A stretch of DNA of 64,000 nt. Origin: DUPQ01 sp964563155. GTDB lineage: Bacteria; Bacillota; Clostridia; DUPQ01. Each line of letters begins with the position of its first letter. Position 1 is the stretch's first letter. A model generated the notes under the pieces. That model ran no database searches. It was not told the DNA's origin and saw nothing but the letters and a program-made list of their open reading frames with translations. The stretch is from positions 1 through 64,000 of the forward strand of contig CAZLVL010000010.1 of NCBI GenBank assembly GCA_964563155.1. The letters run 5' to 3'. Of this stretch, positions 33,056-42,919 are shown in pieces. Both the position numbers and the translations under genes were made by a program.

Positions 33056-35210
33056 TCTCTAATACCAGCTCAACTTGTCCTGCTGTGTTTTCATCATCAT
33101 TTTTAGCATTTGAATCAATACTTGAAAATACTACTAGACTATCTGATATATCTACATCAGCACCTTTTACACTTTTAACCCTAATTGTTTTATCTAAATC
33201 ATCCAATCTTACATGCCACTTAAGAGGCTTTTTCTTATCAAAATCAGAAAAATCTCCTTTGAAGATAAGTAAATTGTCCTTTCTTTCAATGACAAAAGAT
33301 AATTTTCCATTTACAGTTACAGCGTTTTTAGCGGATATAAGCTCATTATTACCATAAAAATATCTAGGAACAGCTGGAGTTATATGAACACAATCATCAT
33401 CAAAAACACTATCTGCTATTAGCATGTCCCTAATGAACTGTACAGAACAAACAGAGGTCCAAGCATGTTGTAGGTCTCCTGAAATTCTAGGGGAGCCCTT
33501 TTCTTCTGACCTTTCTTCACACCATGAAAATACTGGGGTTGCATGGTTTAGGGCAGCTACTAGGTAATTAGCAGAAATATCTGCCTTACCACTTAGTATA
33601 TTTACATATGCCATAGCGTCTAGGGCTATTGCTACCCAAAGTCCTTGGTGCATCCAACCTAGGTTTTTAGGTAGTCCGCCAAGAGATATATTGGTCTGAA
33701 GTTTTTTCATGGTACCTACAGCCAAGGGGTCATCAGGGCTTAAAATATTTGTTGGATATACCACATCTGCTACACCCCATCTGCTACCAGTTGTATTGTG
33801 GGCAGTGGAGCCAATCCAAATATTATCATCTTCTTTAATGTGGCCTATCTTTAAGGAATCAAGGATACATTGTTTAAAATCTTTTCTATTTTCTTCCAGT
33901 TCAGTATATTCTTTTTCTAGTCCTAACTCCAAAGCTGCCCAACAAGCTATTTCAATTCCTTTGTAGTGCATAAAGTTGTGGGGGTAGAAGACCCCAAAAA
34001 GATCCTCTCCATTTTTTAAGCCCCCATCTCCCATACCTCTTGGCATTAGTCCATAGAAAGGATGACTGGGTTCATGTTTTTTCTTAGTATTTTCTCTTTG
34101 TTCTTTTGACCAAAGGGCTGACTTATACATCCTTTTAAAGTTTTCTTCTAAAAAATCTCTATCTTTAGACCTTATATAATACTCCTTTATTCCTAGGCTC
34201 TTCCAACCAGATGTACACCACATATATTTACCCCATTGGCGATCATCCTCCCAAGAACCGTTTTCTAACTGGAATTGGGCTATAAAATCCATATTTTCTT
34301 TAGAAGTTTCAAAATAGCCAAATTTACTCATGGTTATGGCATGCAGGGTTGCTTCTACAGTATTGGCAGACCTATACATTTCAGTTCCTGGCATACCAGC
34401 CATTTTTCCATTTGCCATTTCTTCTCTCATAACAAACATGTCGCAAAAGCCTGCCTTATAGGCATTTTCTATTTGATAGTCAGGTAAAGAAAACTGACTG
34501 GCATCTTCAACTAAATCTGTCCAAGCCTTAAGGCCAGCTTGAATTTTTTCTTCCCAGTTAACAGCCATCAAATCATCTAGGTCTTCACTATATTTTTTAT
34601 TGGGTCTTATGAGATATTTAACTACTTCTTCATTTTTTTGCAAGCTTATATCATAGGTAACAGACTCACGAGAAAAAGGAATAGTGGTAGTTTTTTCTGC
34701 ATCCATAATGACTATTCTGTTAGAGGCATCACCAAAGATAGGATTTACCACACTATAATCACAGTCAAAGTCAAACCATTTAGTGTTTATGGTATTTTCT
34801 CTTACTAGGGCATTTATCTTAAGGTTTCTACTTTTACTATCTTTGTTTTTCCCTTGAATCTTTATTACATCTCCTAGATCTGTGGCAATTGCTTTTAGGC
34901 TTACACTTACTAACTTGTCCTCTGATTCCATTTCATAATGCAAGGCAGGGATATAGCCCTCAATTCGTGACCAATTAGTGCCAACCATAGGCTCTTTGTC
35001 ACAATATCCTTTTATTTCTACCTTCCAATCCAGTTTTATTCTTTTGTAGGCCCCTAAGGGATTGGTTTTAGCAGAGCCATCACTCCATTGGATTGTTAAG
35101 CCATCTTTTTTGCTATCAAAAAGAGTCTTGTGACTGGAGTTTGGTAGACAAACACAAAGTCTGTGGGGTTCACTAAAGGCATATGAAAAATCTATTTTTG
35201 TTTTCTTCAT
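33048..35210 (-). CDS. Large glycosidase-like protein, (alpha/alpha)6-type, copy A
   Basis: 720 residues from ATG 35210, which has AGGAGC before it (an earlier in-frame start at 35243 lacks one). The N-terminal 250 residues look beta-rich; the middle 400 are helical with repeated Trp/Asp/Glu motifs (GSWEDDRQWGKYMW; MPRGMGDGGL; GSRWGVADVVYP; GLWVAIALDAMAYVN) typical of six-hairpin (alpha/alpha)6-toroid glycosidases; a small C-terminal beta domain follows. No signal peptide. I cannot assign a GH family. It is paralogous to the next gene, and a 505-base stretch of the 5' half is identical in both. Confidence 0.75.
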   Translation of the reverse strand: MKKTKIDFSYAFSEPHRLCVCLPNSSHKTLFDSKKDGLTIQWSDGSAKTNPLGAYKRIKLDWKVEIKGYCDKEPMVGTNWSRIEGYIPALHYEMESEDKLVSVSLKAIATDLGDVIKIQGKNKDSKSRNLKINALVRENTINTKWFDFDCDYSVVNPIFGDASNRIVIMDAEKTTTIPFSRESVTYDISLQKNEEVVKYLIRPNKKYSEDLDDLMAVNWEEKIQAGLKAWTDLVEDASQFSLPDYQIENAYKAGFCDMFVMREEMANGKMAGMPGTEMYRSANTVEATLHAITMSKFGYFETSKENMDFIAQFQLENGSWEDDRQWGKYMWCTSGWKSLGIKEYYIRSKDRDFLEENFKRMYKSALWSKEQRENTKKKHEPSHPFYGLMPRGMGDGGLKNGEDLFGVFYPHNFMHYKGIEIACWAALELGLEKEYTELEENRKDFKQCILDSLKIGHIKEDDNIWIGSTAHNTTGSRWGVADVVYPTNILSPDDPLAVGTMKKLQTNISLGGLPKNLGWMHQGLWVAIALDAMAYVNILSGKADISANYLVAALNHATPVFSWCEERSEEKGSPRISGDLQHAWTSVCSVQFIRDMLIADSVFDDDCVHITPAVPRYFYGNNELISAKNAVTVNGKLSFVIERKDNLLIFKGDFSDFDKKKPLKWHVRLDDLDKTIRVKSVKGADVDISDSLVVFSSIDSNAKNDDENTAGQVELVLEII
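34609..35113 (-). repeat. 505-base perfect direct repeat, copy 1 (inside glycosidase-like gene A)
   Basis: Base-for-base identical to 36787-37291 (offset 2178) by line-by-line comparison; mismatches begin immediately outside at both ends and become frequent toward the 3' halves of the genes. Confidence 0.9.
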
Positions 35211-35258
35211 TTTTTTTGCTCCTGTTTTTCTTTTCCCAAACAAAAGGGTGTCATTGTT

Positions 35259-37388
35259 CTATCCTATTTCTATCTCTATCTCTACTTTATCTTGTAAATC
35301 TCTTAGGGTAACTATGCCTTTATCAATAGAAGCTTTTCCACCTTTAATAGATTTTATTACAAGGGGACTATCCATTTCTTCTAACCTTACATGCCATTTA
35401 AGGCCTTTTTCTTTATTGAAATCTTCAAGGCTTCCTTTAAACAATATGGTATTATCTCTTCTTTCAATGCTAAAAGATAGTTTTCCATCTGTAGTAACCG
35501 CTTTTTCAACATTAATCTTTTGATGGTTGTTATAGAAGTATCGAGGAACTGCACAGGTTAGATGAATAAAGTTATCTTTAAAGACACTGTCTGCTACCAA
35601 CATATCTCTAACAAATTGGGTTATGGAAATGGGAGTCCAGGCATGTTGTAAATCTCCAGTAATCCGAGTTGATCCTTTTTCTTCAGTTCTTTCTTCACTC
35701 CAGGTTAAAAGTGGAGTTCCGTGGTTTAGAGCTGCTACTAAAAAGCCCGCTGGAATATCTGCATCACCTCTTAAGATATTTACATAGGCCATAGAGTCTA
35801 GAGCAATTGCAACCCAAAGACCATCTGGTATCCAGCCTAGATTTTTAGGTAGGCCACCTAGAGATATATTGGACTGAAGTTTTTTCATGGTTCCACTTAC
35901 TAAAGGATGGTTAGGATCTAGAACATTTGAAGGGTAGGCAACATCTGCAACACCCCATCTACTACCAGCCCTGTTATGGGCACAAGATCCAATCCAAATA
36001 TTGTCCTCATCTTTTATATGGCCAATCTCTAGAGAATTTATTAAGTCTTTTTTGTATTCTTCACTATCTAAAAACAATTCTTCATACTTATCTTTAAAAC
36101 CTAATTCTTTAGCTGCCCAAGCATTAACAGCAAGTCCCATATAGTGGAGAAAGTTATGGGGATAAAAAACACCAAATAGGTCATCTCCGTCTTTAAGGCC
36201 ACAGTCTCCCATGCCCCTTGGCATTAGACCATAATTAGGGTGAGAAGGCTCATATTTTTCCTTAGACTTATCTCTTTGTTCTTTAGACCAAGAGGATGCT
36301 TTATACATTCTTTTGAAGTTTTCTTCTAAAAGGACCTTGTCTTTTGACCTGATATAGTATTCTTTTGTAGCTTGGCTCTTCCAGGCAGAAGAAGACCACA
36401 TATATTTGCCCCATTGACGATCATCTTCCCATGAACCATTTTCAAGTTGGAATTGAGATATGAATTCAATATTTTCTTTTGCATCATCAAAATATCCATA
36501 CTTACTTAAAGTTATTGCTTGAAAGGCTGGCTCTCCAGTATTGGCAGACCTATACATTTCAGTGCCTGGCATACCAGCCATTCTACCGTCTGCCATTTCT
36601 TCTCTCATGACAAAGATGTCACAAAAGCCTGCCTTGTAGGCATTTTCTATTTGATAGTCAGGTAAAGAAAACTGACTGGCATCTTTAACTAGATCTGTCC
36701 AAGCCTTAAGGCCAGTTTGAATTTTTTCTTCCCAGTCTATAGCCATCAAGTCCTCTAGGTCTTCACTATATTTTTTATTGGGTCTAATGAGATATTTAAC
36801 TACTTCTTCATTTTTTTGCAAGCTTATATCATAGGTAACAGACTCACGAGAAAAAGGAATAGTGGTAGTTTTTTCTGCATCCATAATGACTATTCTGTTA
36901 GAGGCATCACCAAAGATAGGATTTACCACACTATAATCACAGTCAAAGTCAAACCATTTAGTGTTTATGGTATTTTCTCTTACTAGGGCATTTATCTTAA
37001 GGTTTCTACTTTTACTATCTTTGTTTTTCCCTTGAATCTTTATTACATCTCCTAGATCTGTGGCAATTGCTTTTAGGCTTACACTTACTAACTTGTCCTC
37101 TGATTCCATTTCATAATGCAAGGCAGGGATATAGCCCTCAATTCGTGACCAATTAGTGCCAACCATAGGCTCTTTGTCACAATATCCTTTTATTTCTACC
37201 TTCCAATCCAGTTTTATTCTTTTGTAGGCCCCTAAGGGATTGGTTTTAGCAGAGCCATCACTCCATTGGATTGTTAAGCCATCTTTTTTGCAATCAAAAA
37301 GAGTCTTATGACTGGAGTTTGGCAGACAGACACAAAGTCTGTGAGGTTCACTAAAGGCATAAGAAAAGTCAATTTTTGTTGTTTCCAT
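35259..37388 (-). CDS. Large glycosidase-like protein, (alpha/alpha)6-type, copy B
   Basis: 709 residues, paralogue of the protein encoded at 33048-35210 with the same three-part layout. The first 240 residues are nearly identical to copy A; the catalytic-looking helical part is clearly diverged (GSWEDDRQWGKYMW, MPRGMGDCGL, GSRWGVADVAYP are kept). This pattern suggests shared N-terminal function and different substrate specificity. GAGGTGG precedes the ATG. Same operon as the amidohydrolase and Gfo/Idh/MocA genes upstream. Cytoplasmic; GH family not assigned. Confidence 0.75.
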   Translation of the reverse strand: METTKIDFSYAFSEPHRLCVCLPNSSHKTLFDCKKDGLTIQWSDGSAKTNPLGAYKRIKLDWKVEIKGYCDKEPMVGTNWSRIEGYIPALHYEMESEDKLVSVSLKAIATDLGDVIKIQGKNKDSKSRNLKINALVRENTINTKWFDFDCDYSVVNPIFGDASNRIVIMDAEKTTTIPFSRESVTYDISLQKNEEVVKYLIRPNKKYSEDLEDLMAIDWEEKIQTGLKAWTDLVKDASQFSLPDYQIENAYKAGFCDIFVMREEMADGRMAGMPGTEMYRSANTGEPAFQAITLSKYGYFDDAKENIEFISQFQLENGSWEDDRQWGKYMWSSSAWKSQATKEYYIRSKDKVLLEENFKRMYKASSWSKEQRDKSKEKYEPSHPNYGLMPRGMGDCGLKDGDDLFGVFYPHNFLHYMGLAVNAWAAKELGFKDKYEELFLDSEEYKKDLINSLEIGHIKDEDNIWIGSCAHNRAGSRWGVADVAYPSNVLDPNHPLVSGTMKKLQSNISLGGLPKNLGWIPDGLWVAIALDSMAYVNILRGDADIPAGFLVAALNHGTPLLTWSEERTEEKGSTRITGDLQHAWTPISITQFVRDMLVADSVFKDNFIHLTCAVPRYFYNNHQKINVEKAVTTDGKLSFSIERRDNTILFKGSLEDFNKEKGLKWHVRLEEMDSPLVIKSIKGGKASIDKGIVTLRDLQDKVEIEIEIG
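36787..37291 (-). repeat. 505-base perfect direct repeat, copy 2 (inside glycosidase-like gene B)
   Basis: Identical partner of 34609-35113. It covers roughly codons 33-200 of both paralogues. Confidence 0.9.
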
Positions 37389-37403
37389 TTTTCCACCTCT
37401 TTT

Positions 37404-38201
37404 TTATTTTAGGTTTAAAATCTTTGCCCCATTTTTGTATAGTATGAGGTCTTGTCTTTCTTTATCTTTAATCAGTTCTTTTAATTTTTTAATTTCTTCT
37501 AATCCATTGGACCAAGGAGAGTCAGAACCAAAAAGTATCTTATCCTTGTCATGAGCATTTACAATCTTTAAGAATATTTCAGGGGAATAATAGGAAAAAC
37601 CCATGGATGTATCTAAATAGATATTCTTTCCCATAAGATGCTCATATACTTGGTCCCATTGTCTATGTCCTCCAAGATGTCCTAATATCATAACTCCCCC
37701 TTGCATTTGGTCTACTACCCTAGCGAATCTTTGAGGATTGGATTTATATGGGCCAGGCATACCTATATCTTCACCAGCGTGTTGCATTATAATTAGACCT
37801 TTGCTAAAGGCATAATCATAAATTTTTAACATTTGGGGAGAATCTACATAAAAGTCTTGGTATTCAGCATGAAACTTAATACCTTTTAAGCCTAGACTGG
37901 CTACAAAATCAATATCTTGTTTGTAGGTGGGGCTGTGGGGAAAGATTCCACCAAAGGGGATCACTCTATCACAGGCTACACTATGAGCCCACAGATTAGT
38001 TTTTTCCAATTGGCTGGGCTTTGTAATTATGGTCTGGATTACAGATATATCTACACCCCAGATGTCCATAACCTCTAAAAGACCCTTTTTAGTCAAATCA
38101 GTATAGGGTAAAAAAGCATAATTAATATTTCTTGTCAGAGTTTCTTTGGCCTTAGGCGCTAATTCATCTGGAAATATATGTGTATGTATATCAATAACCA
38201 T
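37404..38201 (-). CDS. Amidohydrolase-family (TIM-barrel) metal hydrolase
   Basis: 265 residues. It shows HTH near the N terminus (IDIHTHIFP), then FHAEYQDF, QHAGED, LGHLGG and FGSDSPW, the metal-ligand series of the amidohydrolase-2 family. Members include decarboxylases and lactonases; in a sugar operon a sugar-acid lactonase or related hydrolase is plausible (inference). It lies 15 bases upstream of glycosidase-like gene B. Confidence 0.85.
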   Translation of the reverse strand: MVIDIHTHIFPDELAPKAKETLTRNINYAFLPYTDLTKKGLLEVMDIWGVDISVIQTIITKPSQLEKTNLWAHSVACDRVIPFGGIFPHSPTYKQDIDFVASLGLKGIKFHAEYQDFYVDSPQMLKIYDYAFSKGLIIMQHAGEDIGMPGPYKSNPQRFARVVDQMQGGVMILGHLGGHRQWDQVYEHLMGKNIYLDTSMGFSYYSPEIFLKIVNAHDKDKILFGSDSPWSNGLEEIKKLKELIKDKERQDLILYKNGAKILNLK

Positions 38202-38246
38202 AAGTTAACCTCTTGCTTATATGGCACTATACCAGATTAAGTAGAC

Positions 38247-39413
38247 TTATTCTACATCATCTACCTTAATCCAAGTATTTTCTTTTATAGATAATTCAAC
38301 TGCATCTAAGACCTTGCTGGCCATCATACCATCATAGAAGCTGGGATTTGTAGGCTTATCCAAAGAAATGCTTTGGAAGAACTCATAGAATTGATGAACA
38401 AAGGTGTTTTCATAGCCAATTATATGGCCTGGTGGCCACCAAGCACTAACATAGGGGTGTAAGGGATCAGTTGCCTTTATCCTTCTAAAACCCTGATATT
38501 CTTGGGGGTCTTCTTTATTGAAGTATAGAAGTTCATTCATGTTTTCAAATTCAAACTTAAGGCTGCCTTTTTCCCCATTTATTTCAAAATTCATATCGTT
38601 CTTATGTCCTCCAGCAAAACGGGTAGTTTCAATGGTGCCTAAAGAGCCATTTTTAAATCTAAACATAAAGATGGCAGCATCGTCCACATCCACCTCTTCA
38701 AGTTTTACACTCTCTTTTTTAGTCATAGCAGATAAGCCTTCCATATCTTGGGCAGAGGGTCTTTTTGTTATAAAAGTTTCCCACATACCTGTTACAGAAT
38801 CTATATCTCCTACTAAATATCTGGCTAAATCAATAACATGGGCTCCCAAATCACCTAATGCTCCTGAGCCAGCAGCTTTTTTATCCAGCCTCCATGATTT
38901 TGGAAAATCTGGGTCCATTACCCAATCTTGTAAAAAGGCCCCTCTAAAGTGATATATTTTACCAAGTTTGCCTTGGTTAATCATCTTTTTAGCTAAAGCC
39001 ACAGCAGGAGCAAAGCGATAATTAAAGCCTACTTGGTGTTTAACTTGAGCTTTTTCTGCCTCTTGGTACATTTCTTTTGCATCCTTGTAATTTAGGGCCA
39101 AGGGCTTTTCACAAAAGATATGCTTTTTATTATATGCAGCCAAAAGGGCAGGTTCTTTATGAAGAAAAGAAGGGGTTGTTATGTCAATGACATCAATATC
39201 ATCTCTTTTAACTAGGTCGTAATAGGAAGTTTGGTATTCTAAAAATCCTAATTTAACAAGAGCCTTAGCCAGAGCTTCTTCATTTGTTCCACACAAAACC
39301 TTTTTTACAATTCTGTCCTTAGTATCAAAAAACATAGGTAACATGGAAAAGGCATTGGAATGGGCTTTTCCCATAAATTTATAGCCTATAAGTCCTATAT
39401 TAATATCCTTCAT
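38247..39413 (-). CDS. Gfo/Idh/MocA-family oxidoreductase
   Basis: 388 residues. N-terminal Rossmann fold (INIGLIGYKFMGKAHSNAF), the catalytic EKPLAL motif, and a C-terminal beta domain with GALGDLGAHVIDLARYLVGDI. NAD(P)-dependent sugar or inositol dehydrogenases have this structure. First gene of the minus-strand operon Gfo/Idh/MocA, amidohydrolase, two glycosidase-like proteins. Divergent from the threonine-aldolase-like gene, with a 129-base shared promoter region. Substrate unknown. Confidence 0.9.
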   Translation of the reverse strand: MKDINIGLIGYKFMGKAHSNAFSMLPMFFDTKDRIVKKVLCGTNEEALAKALVKLGFLEYQTSYYDLVKRDDIDVIDITTPSFLHKEPALLAAYNKKHIFCEKPLALNYKDAKEMYQEAEKAQVKHQVGFNYRFAPAVALAKKMINQGKLGKIYHFRGAFLQDWVMDPDFPKSWRLDKKAAGSGALGDLGAHVIDLARYLVGDIDSVTGMWETFITKRPSAQDMEGLSAMTKKESVKLEEVDVDDAAIFMFRFKNGSLGTIETTRFAGGHKNDMNFEINGEKGSLKFEFENMNELLYFNKEDPQEYQGFRRIKATDPLHPYVSAWWPPGHIIGYENTFVHQFYEFFQSISLDKPTNPSFYDGMMASKVLDAVELSIKENTWIKVDDVE

Positions 39414-39542
39414 AAGAGTAGTCCTTTCTTTAATTACTAGATGCCTTGATTATAGCATAAGAGATAAAAAGCTTTTGAATTTGCTTGAGTTTCTTTTTCT
39501 TTTCTTTGCTATAATGGCTATATTAAAGGGGGAAGGGAAGAA

Positions 39543-40568
39543 ATGATTAATTTAAGAAATGACTATTCCACCTTAGGTCATGAAAGAGTGTTAAAGGCAC
39601 TACTAGAGCACAAGGATAATGTGTATCTTGGTTATGGACTAGATTCTTGGTCAAAAAAGGCAGAAGAGAAAATAAAGGAATTATTAGAGAATAAAAAAGT
39701 AGAAGTGCACTTTTTAATGAATGGCACTGGGGCTAACATGATTTTGTTAAGCCATGTTTTAAAACCCTACCACGCAGTTATATCCGCAGACACAGGACAT
39801 ATCTATGTTCATGAAACTGGAGCCATAGAGGGATCAGGTCACAAAATATTAACCTGTAACAATCAAGAGGGTAAAATTTTGCCTGACCAAGTGGAAGCTA
39901 TCTGTAAAGCCCATACAGATGAACATATGGTAAAGCCTAAAGCCCTATACATCTCCAATGCTACAGAAACAGGAAGTGTATATACTCTACAAGAACTAAA
40001 GGCCCTTAAAAAGGTATGTATAAAGTATGACCTCTATTTCTATATGGATGGGGCTAGATTAGGTGTAGCCTTAGAAAGTTGTCTAAATGATATAAAATGG
40101 TCTGACTTATGCAAGCTCTTTGATGCCTTCTATATTGGTGGCACTAAAAATGGAGCCCTTTTAGGAGAGGCTATGGTTTTAGTCAATGAAGATTTTAAAG
40201 AAAATTTTAGATACCACATTAAGAATAAAGGGGGCATGTATGCAAAGGGCTTTGTTATTGGGTTAGAGTTTTATGAGCTCTTTAAAGATGGTCTTTATAT
40301 GGAATTGGCAAAAGAATCTTTAGAGTCAGCAAAACTTTTAAAAGATATAATGGAAGAATTTGGTTACTACACCTTTTATCCAAGCTCAACTAATCAGCTG
40401 TTCTACTTGGTCGATAAGAAGGAATATGAAGTTTTCTTAGAAAATGTCTCCTTTGAATTATTAGGAGAAAATGAAGAAGGATATTTAATTCGCTTTGTAA
40501 CAAGTTATGCAAGCAAAAAAGAAGAAATTGAAAAAATGAGAAGGATCTTAGAAAAGATAAGAAGATAA
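39543..40568 (+). CDS. Threonine aldolase-like PLP enzyme
   Basis: 341 residues of the beta-eliminating lyase/low-specificity threonine aldolase family (fold type I). The PLP lysine is in GGTKNG, preceded by FYMDGARLG. These enzymes cleave L-threonine or L-allo-threonine to glycine and acetaldehyde, or act on related amino acids. GGGGGAAGGG lies before the ATG. It is followed at one base by a UroD-family gene, so the two are co-transcribed. The link between them is not obvious. Confidence 0.87.
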   Translation: MINLRNDYSTLGHERVLKALLEHKDNVYLGYGLDSWSKKAEEKIKELLENKKVEVHFLMNGTGANMILLSHVLKPYHAVISADTGHIYVHETGAIEGSGHKILTCNNQEGKILPDQVEAICKAHTDEHMVKPKALYISNATETGSVYTLQELKALKKVCIKYDLYFYMDGARLGVALESCLNDIKWSDLCKLFDAFYIGGTKNGALLGEAMVLVNEDFKENFRYHIKNKGGMYAKGFVIGLEFYELFKDGLYMELAKESLESAKLLKDIMEEFGYYTFYPSSTNQLFYLVDKKEYEVFLENVSFELLGENEEGYLIRFVTSYASKKEEIEKMRRILEKIRR

Positions 40569-40569
40569 T

Positions 40570-41808
40570 ATGAAAAATGAATTAAAAGAGTTAAGAGAAT
40601 TAGCAAAAGTATATGCTGAGTATGCTTTTTCAGATAAAAACATCCAAACACCAGACCAATACAGACAGCTTAACAGTCTTAAGATGGTAAGACCTCCTGT
40701 TTTGGTTTTTGAAGTTCCTTGGGGAGAGATGGCTTATGATGATGAGTTAAGGATAAGAAGTGAAAGCCCCCTATACAGAGGAATAGAAAATGCTATTAGA
40801 AGAGATATTTTTCAGTTTAAGTATTTTGGAGGAGACTATGCAGTCCACCCCTATTACATGGTTAAGACCAGAGTAATTGATAGGGGAATGGGTCTTAATG
40901 TAAAAGAAAATGTTATATCTTCTACAACTGGCGCCTACATAGCTGCCCATGAATATCATGACATTTTACCAGATGAAGAAGCTCTTGAAATGATACAAGA
41001 CCCCTATTTAGAAATTGATGAAGAAGCTACAAATAGGGCTCTTGAGGCAGCCCATGAAGTCTTTGACGGAATAATGGAAGTGAAAAGAGGTGGAGTTCAG
41101 GCATACTTTGCCATGTGGGATGAAATACCTAGATTTCACGGAGTGACCAACAGCCTTATGGATTTAAGTGATAGACCAGAGTTTGTACATAAACTAATAG
41201 ATAAGTTTACCACTTACAAGGAAAAGCACTTAGACCTTTATGAAAAACTAAATATCTTAGAAACAGATCCTTACTATCTACACTGCACCCCAGCTTGCAC
41301 CTATGAATTACCCATAAAGGATATGGATAAAGAAAAGATTGGAGCTAAGGATGTTTGGGGCAGGGGAATGGCACAAATCTTTTCAACGGTATCTCCACAG
41401 ATGCACTATGACTTTGATATTAAGTACATGAAAAGGCTCTTTGATAGGTGTGGGCTTACCTATTATGGCTGCTGTGAGCCATTAGATAGAAAGATTCACA
41501 TACTAAAAGAATTCTCAAATTTAAGAAGAATATCCATAACCCCTTGGGCTGATGTAAATATTGCATCTGAGGCTATGGGTAGAGACTATGTATTGTCTGC
41601 AAAAAGCAATCCTGCCTTTGTATCCCAAACTAATTTTGATAAAAAACCTGTAATAGAGGAAACTAAAAAGATTATTGAAGCTTGTAAGAAAAACAATACT
41701 CCTTTTGAGTTTATCTTAAAAGATATCTCAACCATAGCCAACAAAAGAGACAACCTAACTAAATGGGTTGAAACTGTAAACCAAACAATTACTAATTATT
41801 GGGGATAA
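40570..41808 (+). CDS. UroD/MetE-superfamily protein, second copy type
   Basis: 412 residues, a TIM-barrel distantly related to uroporphyrinogen decarboxylase and cobalamin-independent methyltransferases (MWDEIPRFHGVTNSLMDLSDRPEFVHKLID; CTPACTYELP; YYGCCEPLD; ISITPWADVN). Several cysteines (CTPAC; GCC) could bind a metal. It differs strongly from the UroD-family protein at 19821-21062. Such proteins often occur in sugar loci of gut-type anaerobes without known function. Its 3' end overlaps the convergent apbE gene by 17 bases. Confidence 0.72.
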   Translation: MKNELKELRELAKVYAEYAFSDKNIQTPDQYRQLNSLKMVRPPVLVFEVPWGEMAYDDELRIRSESPLYRGIENAIRRDIFQFKYFGGDYAVHPYYMVKTRVIDRGMGLNVKENVISSTTGAYIAAHEYHDILPDEEALEMIQDPYLEIDEEATNRALEAAHEVFDGIMEVKRGGVQAYFAMWDEIPRFHGVTNSLMDLSDRPEFVHKLIDKFTTYKEKHLDLYEKLNILETDPYYLHCTPACTYELPIKDMDKEKIGAKDVWGRGMAQIFSTVSPQMHYDFDIKYMKRLFDRCGLTYYGCCEPLDRKIHILKEFSNLRRISITPWADVNIASEAMGRDYVLSAKSNPAFVSQTNFDKKPVIEETKKIIEACKKNNTPFEFILKDISTIANKRDNLTKWVETVNQTITNYWG

Positions 41809-42883
41809 TGATAAATTCATAGAGGTCAGATAAGCTTGTAAAAGACTCCTTTAGACCTTCAGTTATATATACTAAGTTGTCTTTTGTAACAAATATTGCT
41901 TCAAAGTCTTGGGTTTCTTTCCAGATTTTTAAGCTCTCTTCCATACCAAGCACAAATAATCCAGTAGAAAGGGCATCTGCATAGGTGCCACTTTTTGTTA
42001 CTATGGTTACACTCAAGAGCTCATTGTCAGCGGGATAGCCTGTTCTAGGGTCCAAAATATGATGATAAAACAAGTCATTTTCAATAAAGTTTCTTTGATA
42101 AGAGCCAGAGGTAACAATAGCCCTATCTGTGATTTCAAAAAGGCCTAATAACTCCTTTTCATCTTGGGGATCTTGTAGTCCTACTCTCCACAAACTTTTA
42201 TCTGCTTTTAAGCCAAAGACCTGGATGTTGCCCCCTAATGAGATTAAGCCCCCTTTTGCACCTTGGCTTTTTAGTAAACTCTCAACCATATCTCCTGTAT
42301 AGCCTTTAGCTAAGGCCCCTAAATCAATCTTCATATCTTGTGGCATGCAAAGTCTAGGAGATATAGCTTCTTTAAGATTAATTTTTGAGTAATCTACTAG
42401 ACTCAAAAGTTCCTGAATTTCTTCATCTCTAGGCACCTTAAATTCTTTACTAGGAAAACCCCAGGCTTCAACAAGGGGATAAATAGTAATGTCCAAAGCT
42501 CCTTTTGTTAGTTGAGATACAAAATTTGCTATTTCTATTTGATTTTTAATGTCCCCACTTATATCTAGACAGTCACTAGTTCTCTTATTAATATCTGCTA
42601 AATCTCCTGTTTTCTCATAGGCTGCAAAGTTATATGCATAGTCCATAATGAGGTCAAAAGCATCTTTTAGACTTTTTTTATAGCCTCTATGATTAATAGT
42701 TATATCAATCAAGGTATCCATAGCAAAAAAACTAGTAGTATGCATACCTTGGTGTTCTCTTACTATTATTTTATCTTCTGTATTACAAGAGCTTAAAAAA
42801 GGGAGAAAGACTAAAATTGCCAACATTAGGGCTATTTTTCTTCTTTTCCCCTGATTTTTTCTTATCTTTTCTAGGTCTTTCAC
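41792..42883 (-). CDS. apbE: FAD:protein FMN transferase lipoprotein (ApbE)
   Basis: 363 residues. A lipoprotein signal with lipobox L-S-S-C (Cys33), then the ApbE domain: DLGALAKGYTGD and HHILDPRTGYP with the metal and FAD-binding residues, and a TYADALSTGLFVLG segment. It attaches FMN to Thr/Ser of flavoproteins such as RnfG/NqrC-type subunits outside the membrane. No flavoprotein substrate gene is visible nearby. Confidence 0.92.
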   Translation of the reverse strand: MKDLEKIRKNQGKRRKIALMLAILVFLPFLSSCNTEDKIIVREHQGMHTTSFFAMDTLIDITINHRGYKKSLKDAFDLIMDYAYNFAAYEKTGDLADINKRTSDCLDISGDIKNQIEIANFVSQLTKGALDITIYPLVEAWGFPSKEFKVPRDEEIQELLSLVDYSKINLKEAISPRLCMPQDMKIDLGALAKGYTGDMVESLLKSQGAKGGLISLGGNIQVFGLKADKSLWRVGLQDPQDEKELLGLFEITDRAIVTSGSYQRNFIENDLFYHHILDPRTGYPADNELLSVTIVTKSGTYADALSTGLFVLGMEESLKIWKETQDFEAIFVTKDNLVYITEGLKESFTSLSDLYEFIIIPNN

Positions 42884-42919
42884 CTTATATTCTGCCTTTT
42901 TTCTATTATCTTTTTCTAA

